Positions 16,788-27,628 are shown, counted from the first letter of the stretch. The stretch is 64,000 bases of DNA from AWTP1-13 sp963840445 (GCA_963840445.1 CAWIZC010000023.1:561245-625244), one strand, 5' to 3'. The notes: generated from the sequence alone by a model not told the origin. Program-made: numbers and translations.

Positions 16788-17076
16788 ATGCCAACACTTG
16801 CCCAATGCATTGTCTGGATCGTGGTCGGCCTGCTTGGCGGGAGCCTGGCTGGCCTGGTCATAAAGTGGGACCGCGAGGGATTTGGGGTCGTCAGGAATCT
16901 TTGGGCTCGGCCTGGCCGGCGCGTTCGTGGGCGGGCTGCTGTTTCGCCTGCTGGGACTTTTTCCCGGCCTCGACAAGGTGGTGATCTCGCTACGGGATGT
17001 GGTGGCGGCGTTCGTCGGGTCGTTGCTCGTGCTTGCCGGACTCTGGCTCTGGCGGCGCTCCAGGGGCTTGCCCTGA
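16788..17076 (+). CDS. GlsB/YeaQ/YmgE-type small membrane protein (frameshifted)
   Basis: The first frame reads MPTLAQCIVWIVVGLLGGSLAGLV followed by KWDREGFG. In a GGGG run at about 16883-16886 the frame moves and continues FGLGLAGAFVGGLLFRLLGL, then VAAFVGSLLVLAGLWLWRR. Put together, this gives a protein of about 96 residues with three hydrophobic Gly-rich helices, as in the transglycosylase-associated/YeaQ family of small inner-membrane proteins linked to stress. Neither half alone is complete, so an indel in the homopolymer is the likely explanation. Confidence 0.65.
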
Positions 17077-17092
17077 GCATATCCGGATCGAG

Positions 17093-17126
17093 TAAAAAAG
17101 GAGGCCTCCGGTTGCGGTCGGAGGCC
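17093..17126 (-). terminator. Rho-independent terminator
   Basis: On the minus strand an 8-bp stem (GGCCTCCG with CGGAGGCC, loop ACCGCAAC) is followed by TCC and a run of six T residues. It lies 36 bases after the stop of the 70-residue minus-strand gene ending at 17162. Confidence 0.8.
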
Positions 17127-17161
17127 AAAGTGATTGGGGGCTTTCTGAAAGGCGATGTGTG

Positions 17162-17374
17162 TCAGGCGGCCTTGCGCAGGACCGGCGCGCACAGCGCATG
17201 GGCAATGCGCTCGACTGCGGTGCTCCAGTCGGCGGTCGGCGCCGCGCCGGTCACGCCGAACGCAGCCAGCGCGTCGGTGGGCGTGCCGCCGTCGCGGAAC
17301 AGGCGCGCGCACGCTTGGCGCGCGTAGCCGATGGATTGCTGCCATTGCACGGGATTGATGTAACGGGGGGACAT
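17162..17374 (-). CDS. Small conserved-looking hypothetical protein
   Basis: The 70-residue product starts MSPRYINPVQWQQSIGYARQ and contains RLFRDGGTPTDALAAFG. It appears soluble, helical and mildly charged. GAGG is found 8 bases before the ATG at 17374, and a strong terminator follows the stop, so this is a well-formed single-gene unit. I do not recognise the family and see no catalytic or binding motif. Confidence 0.65.
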   Translation of the reverse strand: MSPRYINPVQWQQSIGYARQACARLFRDGGTPTDALAAFGVTGAAPTADWSTAVERIAHALCAPVLRKAA

Positions 17375-17571
17375 GGGATTGGCCTCATGATCTCGGTCGT
17401 TGCAGAGCACCGCGCTTACATTGACGCGACGGGTGGCAGGCGCATCCAGCGAGATGGCTTCACGACGCAAAACCCTGTCACATGAAGCCTCAGTGACATG
17501 CTTGTCGTACGCTGGACACGCCTGCCATACTTGTTGAGGTGCCGCTGCCCGGCACCTCGAAACGCATACGC

Positions 17572-17700
17572 TCAGCGCTTAGTACGCCTTACTCGCTTGG
17601 GCCGCTGATCGACGCTCTTGCTGGCGAGAGAACTCACCACGCTGCCGACCACGTCGCCCAACACACGCCACGAACTCTCTTTCAACTCTGAAACTGTCAT
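17572..17700 (-). CDS. Possible small basic protein
   Basis: A 42-codon frame reads MTVSELKESSWRVLGDVVGSV and ends SKSVDQRPKRVRRTKR, an amphipathic segment with a basic tail that could bind nucleic acid or membrane. AGG occurs 5 bases before the ATG. Nothing else supports it; the upstream extension of this frame is Cys/Arg-rich and looks non-coding. Confidence 0.25.
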   Translation of the reverse strand: MTVSELKESSWRVLGDVVGSVVSSLASKSVDQRPKRVRRTKR

Positions 17701-18268
17701 TGAACCTGCTGCCTGGTTCGCCCCACCGCGAGGCTGGCGAGCCGCTCGGCGATACGCACACTCTTTCTTGCCAACGCGGCTTGTCTGGTAGCCAGCAACG
17801 CAGGGGCCAAGAGACACTTTGGACGCACACTCTGGGTACGCAAACTGACGCGGTACACATGCGACGCAGACGCAACAGCACTCGACGCAACGCCACTCAC
17901 ACAAACGCCACGCACAAACTCTACGCACGCAACACGGTCAGCGTGGGGGCGCCTGACCAAACCATGCGGAACGCCAGAACGGCGACCGAGGGGATACGCT
18001 GGCAGCGCGAGACGCGGAAACAACACAACGCGTGGAGCCACAACTCGATTGGGTACGCTGCTTACAACTTGCACAGCCCACTTCCCCTCAGCCTCACCGG
18101 TGTTCTATTTGCGTTCCGGCGACAGGGCCAATATCCCTTCGCAACTTGTTGCTTGAAGGGCGCATCAAAGGCGAAAAAGAGGCTTCGGGAAATTTCCACA
18201 ACTTGACAGATACCCAAAAGACTCATGTTGAAAAACCGGCAAATCACCCTCCCTCCGGACACCCGAAC
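17701..18268. other. Non-coding region with strong A/C strand skew
   Basis: No gene is recognised here. Between about 17815 and 17945 the plus strand is dominated by A and C, with many ACGC/ACGCA words, so the minus strand would give a G/U-rich transcript. It does not match the conserved cores of tmRNA or RNase P RNA that I know. Confidence 0.4.
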
Positions 18269-18913
18269 GTGGCCCAGACGCCAAAATTCCTGATCACCGG
18301 GCCAACCGACGCTCAAGTCCGCTTTCTGTGCGCACACGGCGCAGGCGGCGGCATGGTCAGCCCCTTCCTCGACACCGTCGCCAAGCTTCTCGCCGAGCGC
18401 GGCATCGCCGTCTGGCGCTTCGAGTTCGCCTACATGGCAGCGCGCCGCGAGGGCGGAACGCGCAAGCCGCCGCCGAAGGCCGAGCGGCTAATGGACGAGT
18501 ATCGCGCCGCGGTCTCGGAGCTGCCGCGCGATGGATCGGTGATCATTGGCGGCAAGTCGATGGGCGGCCGTGTGGCGAGCATGGTCGCCGACGAGTTGTT
18601 CGGGCAGCGCCGCATCGCCGGGCTGGTCTGCCTCGGCTACCCGTTCCACCCGCCCAAGGCGCCCGAGAAGCTGCGCACGGCGCATCTGGAGGCCATCGCC
18701 TGCCCGACGCTGATCGTGCAGGGCGAGCGCGACCCGTTCGGCACGCGCGCCGAGGTGGAGGGGTTCCGGCTATCCCCGGCCATCCGGCTGCATTGGGTGG
18801 GCGATGGCGACCATGACCTGGGCCCGCGCGGTGCCTCGGGCTTCACCCGCAAGGGCAACCTTACGGCCGCCGCCGATGCGATCGCGGCGTTCGCGGCATC
18901 CGTAGTGAGGTGA
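18269..18913 (+). CDS. Alpha/beta hydrolase of the KANL3/Tex30 type
   Basis: The product of about 214 residues has VRFLCAHGAGGGMVSPFLDT (oxyanion region), the nucleophile elbow SVIIGGKSMGGRVASMV, CPTLIVQGERDPFGTR (acid) and WVGDGDHDLGPR (catalytic His). These match the short alpha/beta hydrolases related to KANL3/Tex30, whose bacterial substrates are unknown. The frame is open far upstream, but family similarity starts near the GTG at 18269. No clear ribosome site was found, so the start is uncertain. Confidence 0.8.
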   Translation: MAQTPKFLITGPTDAQVRFLCAHGAGGGMVSPFLDTVAKLLAERGIAVWRFEFAYMAARREGGTRKPPPKAERLMDEYRAAVSELPRDGSVIIGGKSMGGRVASMVADELFGQRRIAGLVCLGYPFHPPKAPEKLRTAHLEAIACPTLIVQGERDPFGTRAEVEGFRLSPAIRLHWVGDGDHDLGPRGASGFTRKGNLTAAADAIAAFAASVVR

Positions 18914-18915
18914 CG

Positions 18916-19014
18916 GGCGCCCTTCGACAGGCTCAGGGCGGGGTCCACCCTAAGGGCGGGGTCCACCCTAAAGGCAAGCCCACCAACCCGGTGCTGAGCC
19001 TGTCGAAGCACGGC
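18916..19014. repeat. Intergenic repeat with an internal 18-bp tandem duplication
   Basis: The outer arms CCCTTCGACAGGCTCAGGG and GTGCTGAGCCTGTCGAAGCA form the inverted repeat shared with 1096-1160 and 14956-15032. Inside, the 18-base unit AGGGCGGGGTCCACCCTA occurs twice in direct tandem (18935-18952 and 18953-18970), each unit itself partly palindromic. It fills the gap between two convergent genes. Confidence 0.85.
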
Positions 19015-19032
19015 AATGGGCGTCAACCGCCA

Positions 19033-20251
19033 TCACGCACGTGCGGCAGCGCCCTGCGCCTCCGGCAGCCGCTGCGGCAGCAGGAGGACGGCGGCCAGGA
19101 TGACGGCGGCCGACAGGGCCAGCACGCGGAACAGCGCGTCGAAGCCCCAGCGCTCGTAGATGAAGGCGATCAGCGGCAGGGCGGCGGCCAGCACGGTGAA
19201 GCTGACGACATAGCGCACACCGTAGACGCGCGCTCGCCATTCGCCCTCGGCCAGGCGGCCGATCATGTAGTCGTTGATGGGGATCTGCCCGAACGCTGCC
19301 AGCATGAACACCATGGCGCAGGCCAGCGCCGCCCAGTCGTTGAGGCCCGGCATCAGCGAGAAGAACACCAGCTGCACCGAAGCCGCAGTGATGAAGACGA
19401 CGCGAGGCCCGAGCTTGTCGAGGAAATGCCCAACGATCAGCTGCCCCATCGAGCCCAGAGCGAACACCATGAAGGCCAGCTGGCCGAGCACGGTGGCCGA
19501 GGTGGCGATGCCGCCGAGACGCTCGTCGAACACCTTGGGCAGCGCAAAGGTGGTCGACTGGAAGACGATGCTGGAGACGGCGGTGGTCAGGAACACGATC
19601 ATGGAGATGCGCAGCAGCATCGCCTTGACGTCGGCCGGTTGGGCGATCTGCGGCAGCGGCCTTTGCGGCACCCGGTGCTTTGGCGTGCGCAATCTGGCTC
19701 AAGATGTCCGGCCAGCGCAGAACCGTGTAGACGATGCCGATGGCGATCGAGACGACGCCCGGCACGATGAAGGCGATGCGCCAGCCGCCGTGATCGATGA
19801 AGTAGCCGGTGACCAGCGCGGCGCTGGCCACGCCGAGGTTGCCCCACACGCCGTTCACGGCGATGCGCATGCCGGTGTTCTTCCACTTCGCCACCACGAT
19901 GGCGAGCCCGACCGGGTGGTAGATGGCGGCGAACACGCCGACCACGAACAGCCCGAGGCCGATCTCGAACGGGGTGCGCGCAAACGCGGTGGCGATCGAG
20001 GCGAAGCCGATGCCGATGAAAAACACGCTCATCATGCCTTCGCGGCTCCACTTGTCGGCGAGCCAGCCGGCCGGCAGCGCGAACAGGCCGAAGGCGAGGA
20101 ACCCGGGTGTGGCGTACTTGAGCAGATCGGCATAGCCCAGCCCCCACTCGCGATACAGCGCCAGCGCCGCCACCGTGGCGAAGATCAGCGTGAACAGATG
20201 ATCCAGGAAGTGGCCGATGTTGAGCAGCAGGAAGTGCAGCCGGTCGCGCAT
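19033..20251 (-). CDS. MFS transporter (frameshifted)
   Basis: The first frame begins at 20251 (MRDRLHFLLLNIGHFLDHLF) with AAGGAG upstream and encodes about six helices, including GWLADKWSREGMM (the MFS loop 2-3 motif) and FAAIYHPVGLAIVV. Near 19640-19690 the frame shifts, and the second half (AMLLRISMIVFLTTAVSSIVFQ to the end) supplies the last six helices. The total is about 405 residues, normal for an MFS carrier. It resembles uncharacterised alphaproteobacterial MFS proteins; the substrate is unknown. It is downstream of lepA on the same strand, with 90 bases between them. Confidence 0.88.
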
Positions 20252-20340
20252 GCGTTGCTCCTTGGGCCCGGCGTTGGCCGCCGTGTGGTGTGCGGGGCTT
20301 AGCCTAGCGCCATCGCCAGCACTGGGGAACAGGTGAGCGG

Positions 20341-22161
<1,821 letters not shown>

Positions 22162-22511
22162 CGCCACGTCACCATTTGAACTGCGAACAGGCGTGATGCG
22201 TCGGTGAGTCAGAAAACTGCTCTCACGAAGGGCCGTATCATACTTATTTGCAGACTAGTGGCATGCCGTTGCCGCCCAGTCTCGCACACGCTTGGGGCTG
22301 ATTGTGGAGCATTGTAAGATCAGGTCTTTCCTATGCATGTGCCCGGAGTAGAAGGCTGATAGTACTTAAGTCGGCAATCCTCTAGCCGATATTTGAGTCA
22401 ATCATATCTGCCTAAAAAATGCTTCTTTGTAGTATTTCTGACTATTTGATTCACCAGCCCAATATTTTGGGCGATTACATCCTGTGCGCAATCTGCGAAA
22501 CCGCGAGCGTC
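22162..22511. other. Divergent intergenic region, lepA / XRE regulator
   Basis: About 350 bases, more AT-rich than the surroundings (notably 22370-22470), without a supported gene. It should contain promoters for lepA and for the regulator. An open frame from 22419 runs into the regulator, but its first 31 codons have no helix-turn-helix homology and look like leader. Confidence 0.5.
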
Positions 22512-23108
22512 ATGCCCGACGTGCTCGCACCTAACGTTCGCTCTCAGTTCGCCAAGCGCCTGAAGATCATTCGCACCCAGCGGGGGTTCGATCGTGCGCG
22601 CTACTTCGCCAAATCGCTCGGCATCGAGGAGAACCGCTACACGCGGTACGAGCGGGCCGAGGTCGAGCCCAGTCTCACCCTTATCCACAAAATGTGCGCA
22701 ACGCTGCACGTGACGCCCAACGAGTTGCTCGGTTTCGCCGAGTTCAATGACGAAGGCGCATTTCAAGGCGCGCCGGGCATGGCGGAATCTCCTGCCAACC
22801 CCCCGGGTTCGCAAGGCACCGGCAACGGCAATGTCGGGTCACTGGCGTGGCGCCTTGCCAGCGAGGCTGTAGCCATCCGCGGCGAGCAGGGCAGCCGCGG
22901 CAAGTCCGTGGAAGACCCGCTGGCCAATTTTCGCGAGACGGGTGCGCTGTTCCAGAAGCTGCAGGCGGAGCCCTTTGGCACGGTTGCCGAGATCGTCGAC
23001 GACCTGGCGGTTAAGGGCGCGCCTGCGTCTCGTAAGACAGCGATCGCCGAGTTGATCCGCGCCTTCACCGAAGGCGTCAGCGGCAAGGCACCCGGCCGTT
23101 CTCGCTGA
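22512..23108 (+). CDS. XRE-family helix-turn-helix protein
   Basis: The 198-residue protein carries an N-terminal Cro/C1-type domain (residues ~8-70: FAKRLKIIRTQRGFDRARYF, GIEENRYTRYERAEVEPSL, LIHKMCATLHVTPNELLGF). A linker rich in Gly, Pro and Asn follows, and then a helical C-terminal region of about 90 residues without a recognised ligand domain. It is likely a transcriptional regulator. Targets are unknown, although the long AT-rich region upstream would suit autoregulation. It converges with pheT across a GTCATCCCGG repeat. Confidence 0.82.
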   Translation: MPDVLAPNVRSQFAKRLKIIRTQRGFDRARYFAKSLGIEENRYTRYERAEVEPSLTLIHKMCATLHVTPNELLGFAEFNDEGAFQGAPGMAESPANPPGSQGTGNGNVGSLAWRLASEAVAIRGEQGSRGKSVEDPLANFRETGALFQKLQAEPFGTVAEIVDDLAVKGAPASRKTAIAELIRAFTEGVSGKAPGRSR

Positions 23109-23112
23109 TGGT

Positions 23113-23217
23113 TGTCATCCCGGAATTGCGCGCATCGAAGATCCGGGACCCAGTGAAGCAAGCGTGGTCGTATGGTTCGGGTCCCGGCTCTTCGCTGGCG
23201 CGCAGGCCGGGATGACA
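23113..23217. repeat. GTCATCCCGG palindromic repeat
   Basis: The sequence opens TTGTCATCCCGGAATT and closes GCCGGGATGACA, with an inner GGGACCC/GGGTCCC pair. It fills the whole gap between the convergent XRE gene and pheT and could form a bidirectional terminator-like hairpin. Confidence 0.85.
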
Positions 23218-23220
23218 GAG

Positions 23221-25644
23221 TCAACTGCGGATTACGCCGCCGGTGGCCTTGGTGACGGCGGCCACGATCTTGGCGGCGAGCGCTTCGATCTCCTGATCGG
23301 TGAGAGTTTTGCCCACCGGTTGAATCGTCACGTCGAGCCCCAGCGACTTCTTGCCCTCGCCGAGCCCCGCGCCCTCGAACAGGTCGAAGATGCCAGCCCC
23401 CGCTATCAGCTCCTTGTCGGCCGACAGAGCCGCCTTGATGAGGTCGCCCGCGGCCACGTCGCGGTCGACCACGAACGCGAAATCGCGGCGCACCGGCAGC
23501 AGGTCGGAGGCAGCGAACGCCGGCCGCGCCAAGCCCTTCTTACGCTCGGCCGGAATCGCATCGATGATCAGCTCGAAGGCCGCCACCGGACCGGCAACAT
23601 CCATCATCCTCAGCGTTTCCGGATGCAGCTCGCCGAAATTGGCCAGCACGACCTTGGGTCCGAGCCGCACCACGCCCGAGCGACCCGGATGGAACCAGGA
23701 CGGCGCATCGCGCGTCAACTGTGCCCGGCCGGCGTCGAAGCCGAGCGCCGCCAGCAGCGCAAACGCGTCGGCCTTGGCGTCGAGCATGTCCGCCGCCTTG
23801 GCGTTGCCCGCCCAATGGCGGCCAGAGCCCGTCAGGGCCGCGCTCCCGGAGCGCACGCCGGCGGCAGCGATGAACTGGTCCTTCTCGCCGGCGCCGCGAT
23901 AGACCTGCCCGACCTCGAACAGCGCCACGTCGGAGAAACCGCGGTGGTTGTTGCGCTGGACGGCCGACAGCAGACCCGGCAACAGGCTCGGCCGCATCGA
24001 CGTCATCTCGCTCGAGATGGGATTGGCGAGTTCCAGCGCCTCGGTGCCGCCGCCGAAGTGGCGTGACTCCTCGCCCTTGATGAACGACCAGGTGATGGCC
24101 TCCACCATGCCGCGGCCGGCCAGCACGCGGCGCGCCCGGCGGACACGCTTCTGCAGCGGCGTCAGCACGGGTCGCGCAACGCCGCTCATGCGTGGCATGG
24201 CCGCCGACGGCACCTTGTCGAGACCGGCGATGCGTACGACCTCTTCCACAAGATCAGCCGAGCCGTGCACGTCGGGACGCCAGCTCGGCACGGTGGCTTT
24301 GACCGTCGTGCCCTTGCCGTCGAGGACGAACCCCAGCGCCGTCAGCGTGGCGCGGATCTGCTTCTCGGGCAGCGCCAATCCGCCCAGCTTCTCGACGCGG
24401 CCGAGATCGAAATCGACGATTTTGGTCGTCACGGGAGGCGCGCCGGCCACCTTCGCCTTCGACGGTTTTCCGCCGGCCACCTCCAGCATCATGGCGGTGG
24501 CGAGATCGAGCCCCGGCAGCATGAAGGCCGGATCGACGCCGCGCTCGAAGCGGTAGCGTGCATCGCTCTGCACTCCGGCCTTGCGGCCGGTGGCGGCGGT
24601 GCGGACCGGATCGAAGTAGGCGCACTCGATAAGGACGTTCGTGGTCTCCTCGGTGCAGCCGGTCTCCTCGCCGCCCAGGATGCCGCCGAAGCCGAGCACG
24701 GCGCGATCGTCGGCGATCACGCACATGGTCTCGTCGACGTTGTGCGTCTTGCCGTCGAGGCCGGCGAACGTCTCGCCCTTCTTGCCGAGGCGGGCGCGGA
24801 TGGCGCCCTTCAGCTTGTCGGCGTCGTAGACGTGCAGCGGCCGCCCGCGGTCCATGCTGATGTAGTTGGTGACGTCCACCAGCGCGTTGATGGGACGCAG
24901 ACCGACCGCCTTCAGGCGCTGCTGCATCCAGGCCGGCGCCGCGCCGTTCTTGACGCCGCGCAGGTAGCGGCCGGCAAAGCACGGGCAGGCGTCACGCGCC
25001 TCCTTCGGCAGGTCCAGCTTGATGTCGACCGGACAGTCGAAGTCGCCCTCGACGCCGGTGATCTTCTTCTCCGGCTTCAGCTTGCCGAGCCCCGCCGCAG
25101 CCAGATCGCGGGCGATGCCGCGCACGCCGGTGCAGTCCGGCCGGTTGGGGGTCAGCTTCACCTCGAACAGCGGATCGGCGAGCCCGATCACGTCGGCGTA
25201 GCGCTTGCCGAGCTGCTCGCCGAATTCGGCCGGCAGCTCGATGATGCCCTCGTGATCGTCCGACAGCTCCAGCTCGCGCTCCGAGACCAGCATGCCGTTC
25301 GAGACCACGCCGCGCACCGGTTTCTTCTCGAGCGTGATGCCGGTGCCCGGGATGTAGCTGCCCATCGGCGCGAATACGCCGATCATGCCGGTCTTGGCGT
25401 TGGGCGCTCCGCACACCACCTCGACCACGCCGCTGCCGGTGTCGACCTGGCACACGCGCAGACGATCGGCATTCGGGTGCTGCTTGGCCTCCAGCACGCG
25501 CGCGATGGTGAAGGCGGCCAGCTTCTTGGCCGGGTCGTCGACGCTTTCCACCTCGAGGCCGATCAAGGACAGCTTGTCGGCCAGCTCCTCGACCGACGCC
25601 GAGGTCTCCAGGTGATCCTTGAGCCAGGAGAGGGTGAATTTCAT
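23221..25644 (-). CDS. pheT: Phenylalanyl-tRNA synthetase beta subunit
   Basis: This is the beta chain of the alpha2-beta2 enzyme that charges tRNA-Phe. All 807 residues are intact. An N-terminal tRNA-binding (EMAP II-like) domain (residues ~40-150, with KQHPNADRLRVCQVD) comes first, followed by the B3/B4 editing region with RGVKNGAAPAWMQQRL. The B5 region and catalytic-like core (MRPSLLPGLLSAVQRN) follow, and then the C-terminal FDX-ACB anticodon domain (PAFAASDLLPVRRDFAFVVD). It is downstream of pheS across an intergenic repeat. Confidence 0.98.
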   Translation of the reverse strand: MKFTLSWLKDHLETSASVEELADKLSLIGLEVESVDDPAKKLAAFTIARVLEAKQHPNADRLRVCQVDTGSGVVEVVCGAPNAKTGMIGVFAPMGSYIPGTGITLEKKPVRGVVSNGMLVSERELELSDDHEGIIELPAEFGEQLGKRYADVIGLADPLFEVKLTPNRPDCTGVRGIARDLAAAGLGKLKPEKKITGVEGDFDCPVDIKLDLPKEARDACPCFAGRYLRGVKNGAAPAWMQQRLKAVGLRPINALVDVTNYISMDRGRPLHVYDADKLKGAIRARLGKKGETFAGLDGKTHNVDETMCVIADDRAVLGFGGILGGEETGCTEETTNVLIECAYFDPVRTAATGRKAGVQSDARYRFERGVDPAFMLPGLDLATAMMLEVAGGKPSKAKVAGAPPVTTKIVDFDLGRVEKLGGLALPEKQIRATLTALGFVLDGKGTTVKATVPSWRPDVHGSADLVEEVVRIAGLDKVPSAAMPRMSGVARPVLTPLQKRVRRARRVLAGRGMVEAITWSFIKGEESRHFGGGTEALELANPISSEMTSMRPSLLPGLLSAVQRNNHRGFSDVALFEVGQVYRGAGEKDQFIAAAGVRSGSAALTGSGRHWAGNAKAADMLDAKADAFALLAALGFDAGRAQLTRDAPSWFHPGRSGVVRLGPKVVLANFGELHPETLRMMDVAGPVAAFELIIDAIPAERKKGLARPAFAASDLLPVRRDFAFVVDRDVAAGDLIKAALSADKELIAGAGIFDLFEGAGLGEGKKSLGLDVTIQPVGKTLTDQEIEALAAKIVAAVTKATGGVIRS

Positions 25645-25658
25645 GGCCGGTCCACCCC

Positions 25659-25772
25659 GTCATCCCCGCGCAGGCGGGGATCCACGCCACTCTCGTCGAG
25701 GACGCGGATGGTTGCGTGGGTGCCCGCCTTCGCAGGCATGGCGTAGCTGGGTGCGGGAACTCGGCGCGTCAT
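25659..25772. repeat. GTCATCCCCGC palindromic repeat
   Basis: A CGTCATCCCCGCGCAGGCGGGGATCCACGC arm-loop lies at the left side, and degenerate partners (GCCCGCCTTCGCAGGCATGGC, GTCATGAC) at the right. It separates pheS from pheT within one operon. Confidence 0.7.
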
Positions 25773-25777
25773 GACGG

Positions 25778-26878
25778 CTACCCAGACAATCCGCCGGCCA
25801 GCGTCGGCACTTCGAGCGCGGCGAAGCCGAAGTGCCTGAGCCAGCGCAGGTCGGCCGAGAACATGTCGCGCAGGTCGGGGATGCCGTATTTCAGCATGGT
25901 GATGCGATCGAGGCCCATGCCGAAGGCAAAGCCTTGGTACTTGTCGGGATCGAGCCCGCAATTGCGGATCACGTTAGGGTGCACCATGCCGGAGCCCAGA
26001 ATCTCCAGCCACTGCCCTGGCTTGCCGATCGCCGCCGCGTCGATGTCGACCTCCATCGACGGCTCGGTGAAAGGAAAGTGCGAGGCACGGAAGCGCATCT
26101 TCACTTCGTCGACCTCGAAGAAGGCCTTGCAGAATTCCTCCAGGCACCACTTGAGGTGGCCGAGGTGCGTCGCCTCGTCGATCACCAGCGCCTCGATCTG
26201 GTGGAACATCGGCGTGTGCGTGGCGTCGCTGTCCATGCGATAGACGCGGCCCGGCGCGATGATGCGGATCGGCGGCTTCTGGCTCATCATGGTGCGGATC
26301 TGCACCGGGCTGGTGTGCGTGCGCAGCACCAGCGGCGCCTCGTTGCCGCCCGGCCGCGTGCGCATGTAGAACGTGTCGTGGTCCTGGCGCGCCGGATGCT
26401 CCGGCGGGATGTTGAGCTTGGTGAAGTTGAGATCGTCGGTCTCGATATCGGGGCCCTCGGCGACCGAGAAGCCCATATCGCCGAAGATCTCGGCCACCTC
26501 ATCCCACACCTGGCTGACCGGATGGATGCGCCCGTCCTGCAGAGGCCCAAGCCGTATCGGCAGGCTGATGTCGGCTTTCTCGGTGGCAAGCCGGGCAGCA
26601 AGGGCTTTGCGCTCAAGCTCGCTTTTCTTGGCTTCGAGGGCCTCCGAGACGCGAGTCTTGAGCGTGTTGACGGACTGGCCGAAAACCTTGCGCTGATCGG
26701 GCGCAATGTTGGCGAGCATGGCCATCAGCTCGCTGACACGGCCCTTCTTGCCGAGCGCGGCGATGCGCATCTCTTCGAGCACGCGCAGGTCGGCCGCCCC
26801 GCTGATCTCGGCGAGGATGGACTTTTCCAATGACGTCAGATCGGCGTTGTTCGTCACAGCGATATCCGCCCCAGTCAT
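25778..26878 (-). CDS. pheS: Phenylalanyl-tRNA synthetase alpha subunit
   Basis: This is the catalytic alpha chain of phenylalanyl-tRNA synthetase. The N-terminal coiled coil (SLEKSILAEISGA to RVSELMAMLANIAPDQRKVFG) precedes the class II core with GFSVAEGPDIE, THTSPVQIRTM, APGRVYRMDSDATHTPMFHQ (motif 2) and GFAFGMGLDRITMLKYG (motif 3). The ATG at 26878 lies inside the boundary of the GTCATCCCGG repeat at 26874-27006. A GTG at 26857 is the first start outside the repeat and is a real alternative. Confidence 0.96.
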   Translation of the reverse strand: MTGADIAVTNNADLTSLEKSILAEISGAADLRVLEEMRIAALGKKGRVSELMAMLANIAPDQRKVFGQSVNTLKTRVSEALEAKKSELERKALAARLATEKADISLPIRLGPLQDGRIHPVSQVWDEVAEIFGDMGFSVAEGPDIETDDLNFTKLNIPPEHPARQDHDTFYMRTRPGGNEAPLVLRTHTSPVQIRTMMSQKPPIRIIAPGRVYRMDSDATHTPMFHQIEALVIDEATHLGHLKWCLEEFCKAFFEVDEVKMRFRASHFPFTEPSMEVDIDAAAIGKPGQWLEILGSGMVHPNVIRNCGLDPDKYQGFAFGMGLDRITMLKYGIPDLRDMFSADLRWLRHFGFAALEVPTLAGGLSG

Positions 26879-27006
26879 CCCGGCCTCAGAGCGCCATGCT
26901 GAAAGCATGCCTGCGGCATGACGCTAAGAGTTCGGGACCCAGCCGCGGCCCTTGACGTTTTCTTGCTGGGTCCCGGATATTTCGCTTCGCGAAGTTCCGG
27001 GATGAC
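26874..27006. repeat. GTCATCCCGG palindromic repeat between rplT and pheS
   Basis: The arms AGTCATCCCGGCC and GGGTCCCGGATATTTCGC...TTCCGGGATGACA bracket an inner GCCATGCTGAAAGCATGC hairpin. It fills the 130-base gap between rplT and pheS. Its left edge on the minus strand (GGGATGAC) contains the annotated pheS ATG. Confidence 0.85.
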
Positions 27007-27008
27007 AG

Positions 27009-27374
27009 TTACGCCGCCTTCTTCATCTGGGCGGCAGCTTGGTCGCACAGGGCCTTGAAGCCCGCAGCATCCTTGACAGCGATGTCGGCCAGCACTTTGC
27101 GGTCGACATCGATGCCGGCCTTGTTCAGGCCGTCGATAAATCGGCCGTAGGTCAGGCCGTGCTCGCGCACAGCCGCGTTGATGCGCTGGATCCACAGCGC
27201 GCGGAAGGTGCGCTTCTTGCGCTTGCGGTCGCGATAGCCGTACTGCAGGGCCTTCTCGACGGCCTGCTTGGCGACGCGGATGGTGTTCTTGCGACGGCCG
27301 TAATAGCCCTTCGCAGCTTTCAGGACTTTCTTATGCTTGGCATGGGCGGTAACGCCGCGCTTCACGCGTGCCAT
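27009..27374 (-). CDS. rplT: 50S ribosomal protein L20
   Basis: L20 binds 23S rRNA early in 50S assembly and is a translational autoregulator of its operon in several bacteria. The 121-residue product is basic and intact (MARVKRGVTAHAKHKKVLKA, GYYGRRKNTIRVAKQAVEKA, RKRTFRALWIQRINAAVRE-like core). It lies 53 bases downstream of rpmI. Confidence 0.98.
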   Translation of the reverse strand: MARVKRGVTAHAKHKKVLKAAKGYYGRRKNTIRVAKQAVEKALQYGYRDRKRKKRTFRALWIQRINAAVREHGLTYGRFIDGLNKAGIDVDRKVLADIAVKDAAGFKALCDQAAAQMKKAA

Positions 27375-27427
27375 GGGTCAACTCCGTCAGACAGGAAAGT
27401 TGCGTTGCTAGAGCAGCTGACTCTCAG

Positions 27428-27628
27428 TCAGCGGGCGTATGGCATGTACTTCTTGACGATCTTGGCGTCGCTGTCGTTCAGCACCATGGTGCCGCGCGCC
27501 GAACGCACGAACTTGGCCGTGCGCTTGATCATGCCGTGACGCTTGCCCTGGGCCTGGGCCTTGACCTTGCCCGTTCCCGTCATCTTGAAGCGCTTTTTAG
27601 CGCCGCTCTTGGTCTTCAGCTTGGGCAT
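27428..27628 (-). CDS. rpmI: 50S ribosomal protein L35
   Basis: The 66-residue basic protein starts MPKLKTKSGAKKRFKMTGTGKV and ends DAKIVKKYMPYAR, typical of L35. A GGAGAG ribosome site lies just upstream. It is the first gene of the rpmI-rplT unit; infC lies further upstream, separated by a gene on the opposite strand. Confidence 0.98.
   Translation of the reverse strand: MPKLKTKSGAKKRFKMTGTGKVKAQAQGKRHGMIKRTAKFVRSARGTMVLNDSDAKIVKKYMPYAR

Noticed and set aside
17701..18074. Candidate tmRNA, RNase P RNA or SRP RNA in the strand-skewed region
   Set aside because: None of the conserved core sequences that I know for these RNAs is present on either strand.
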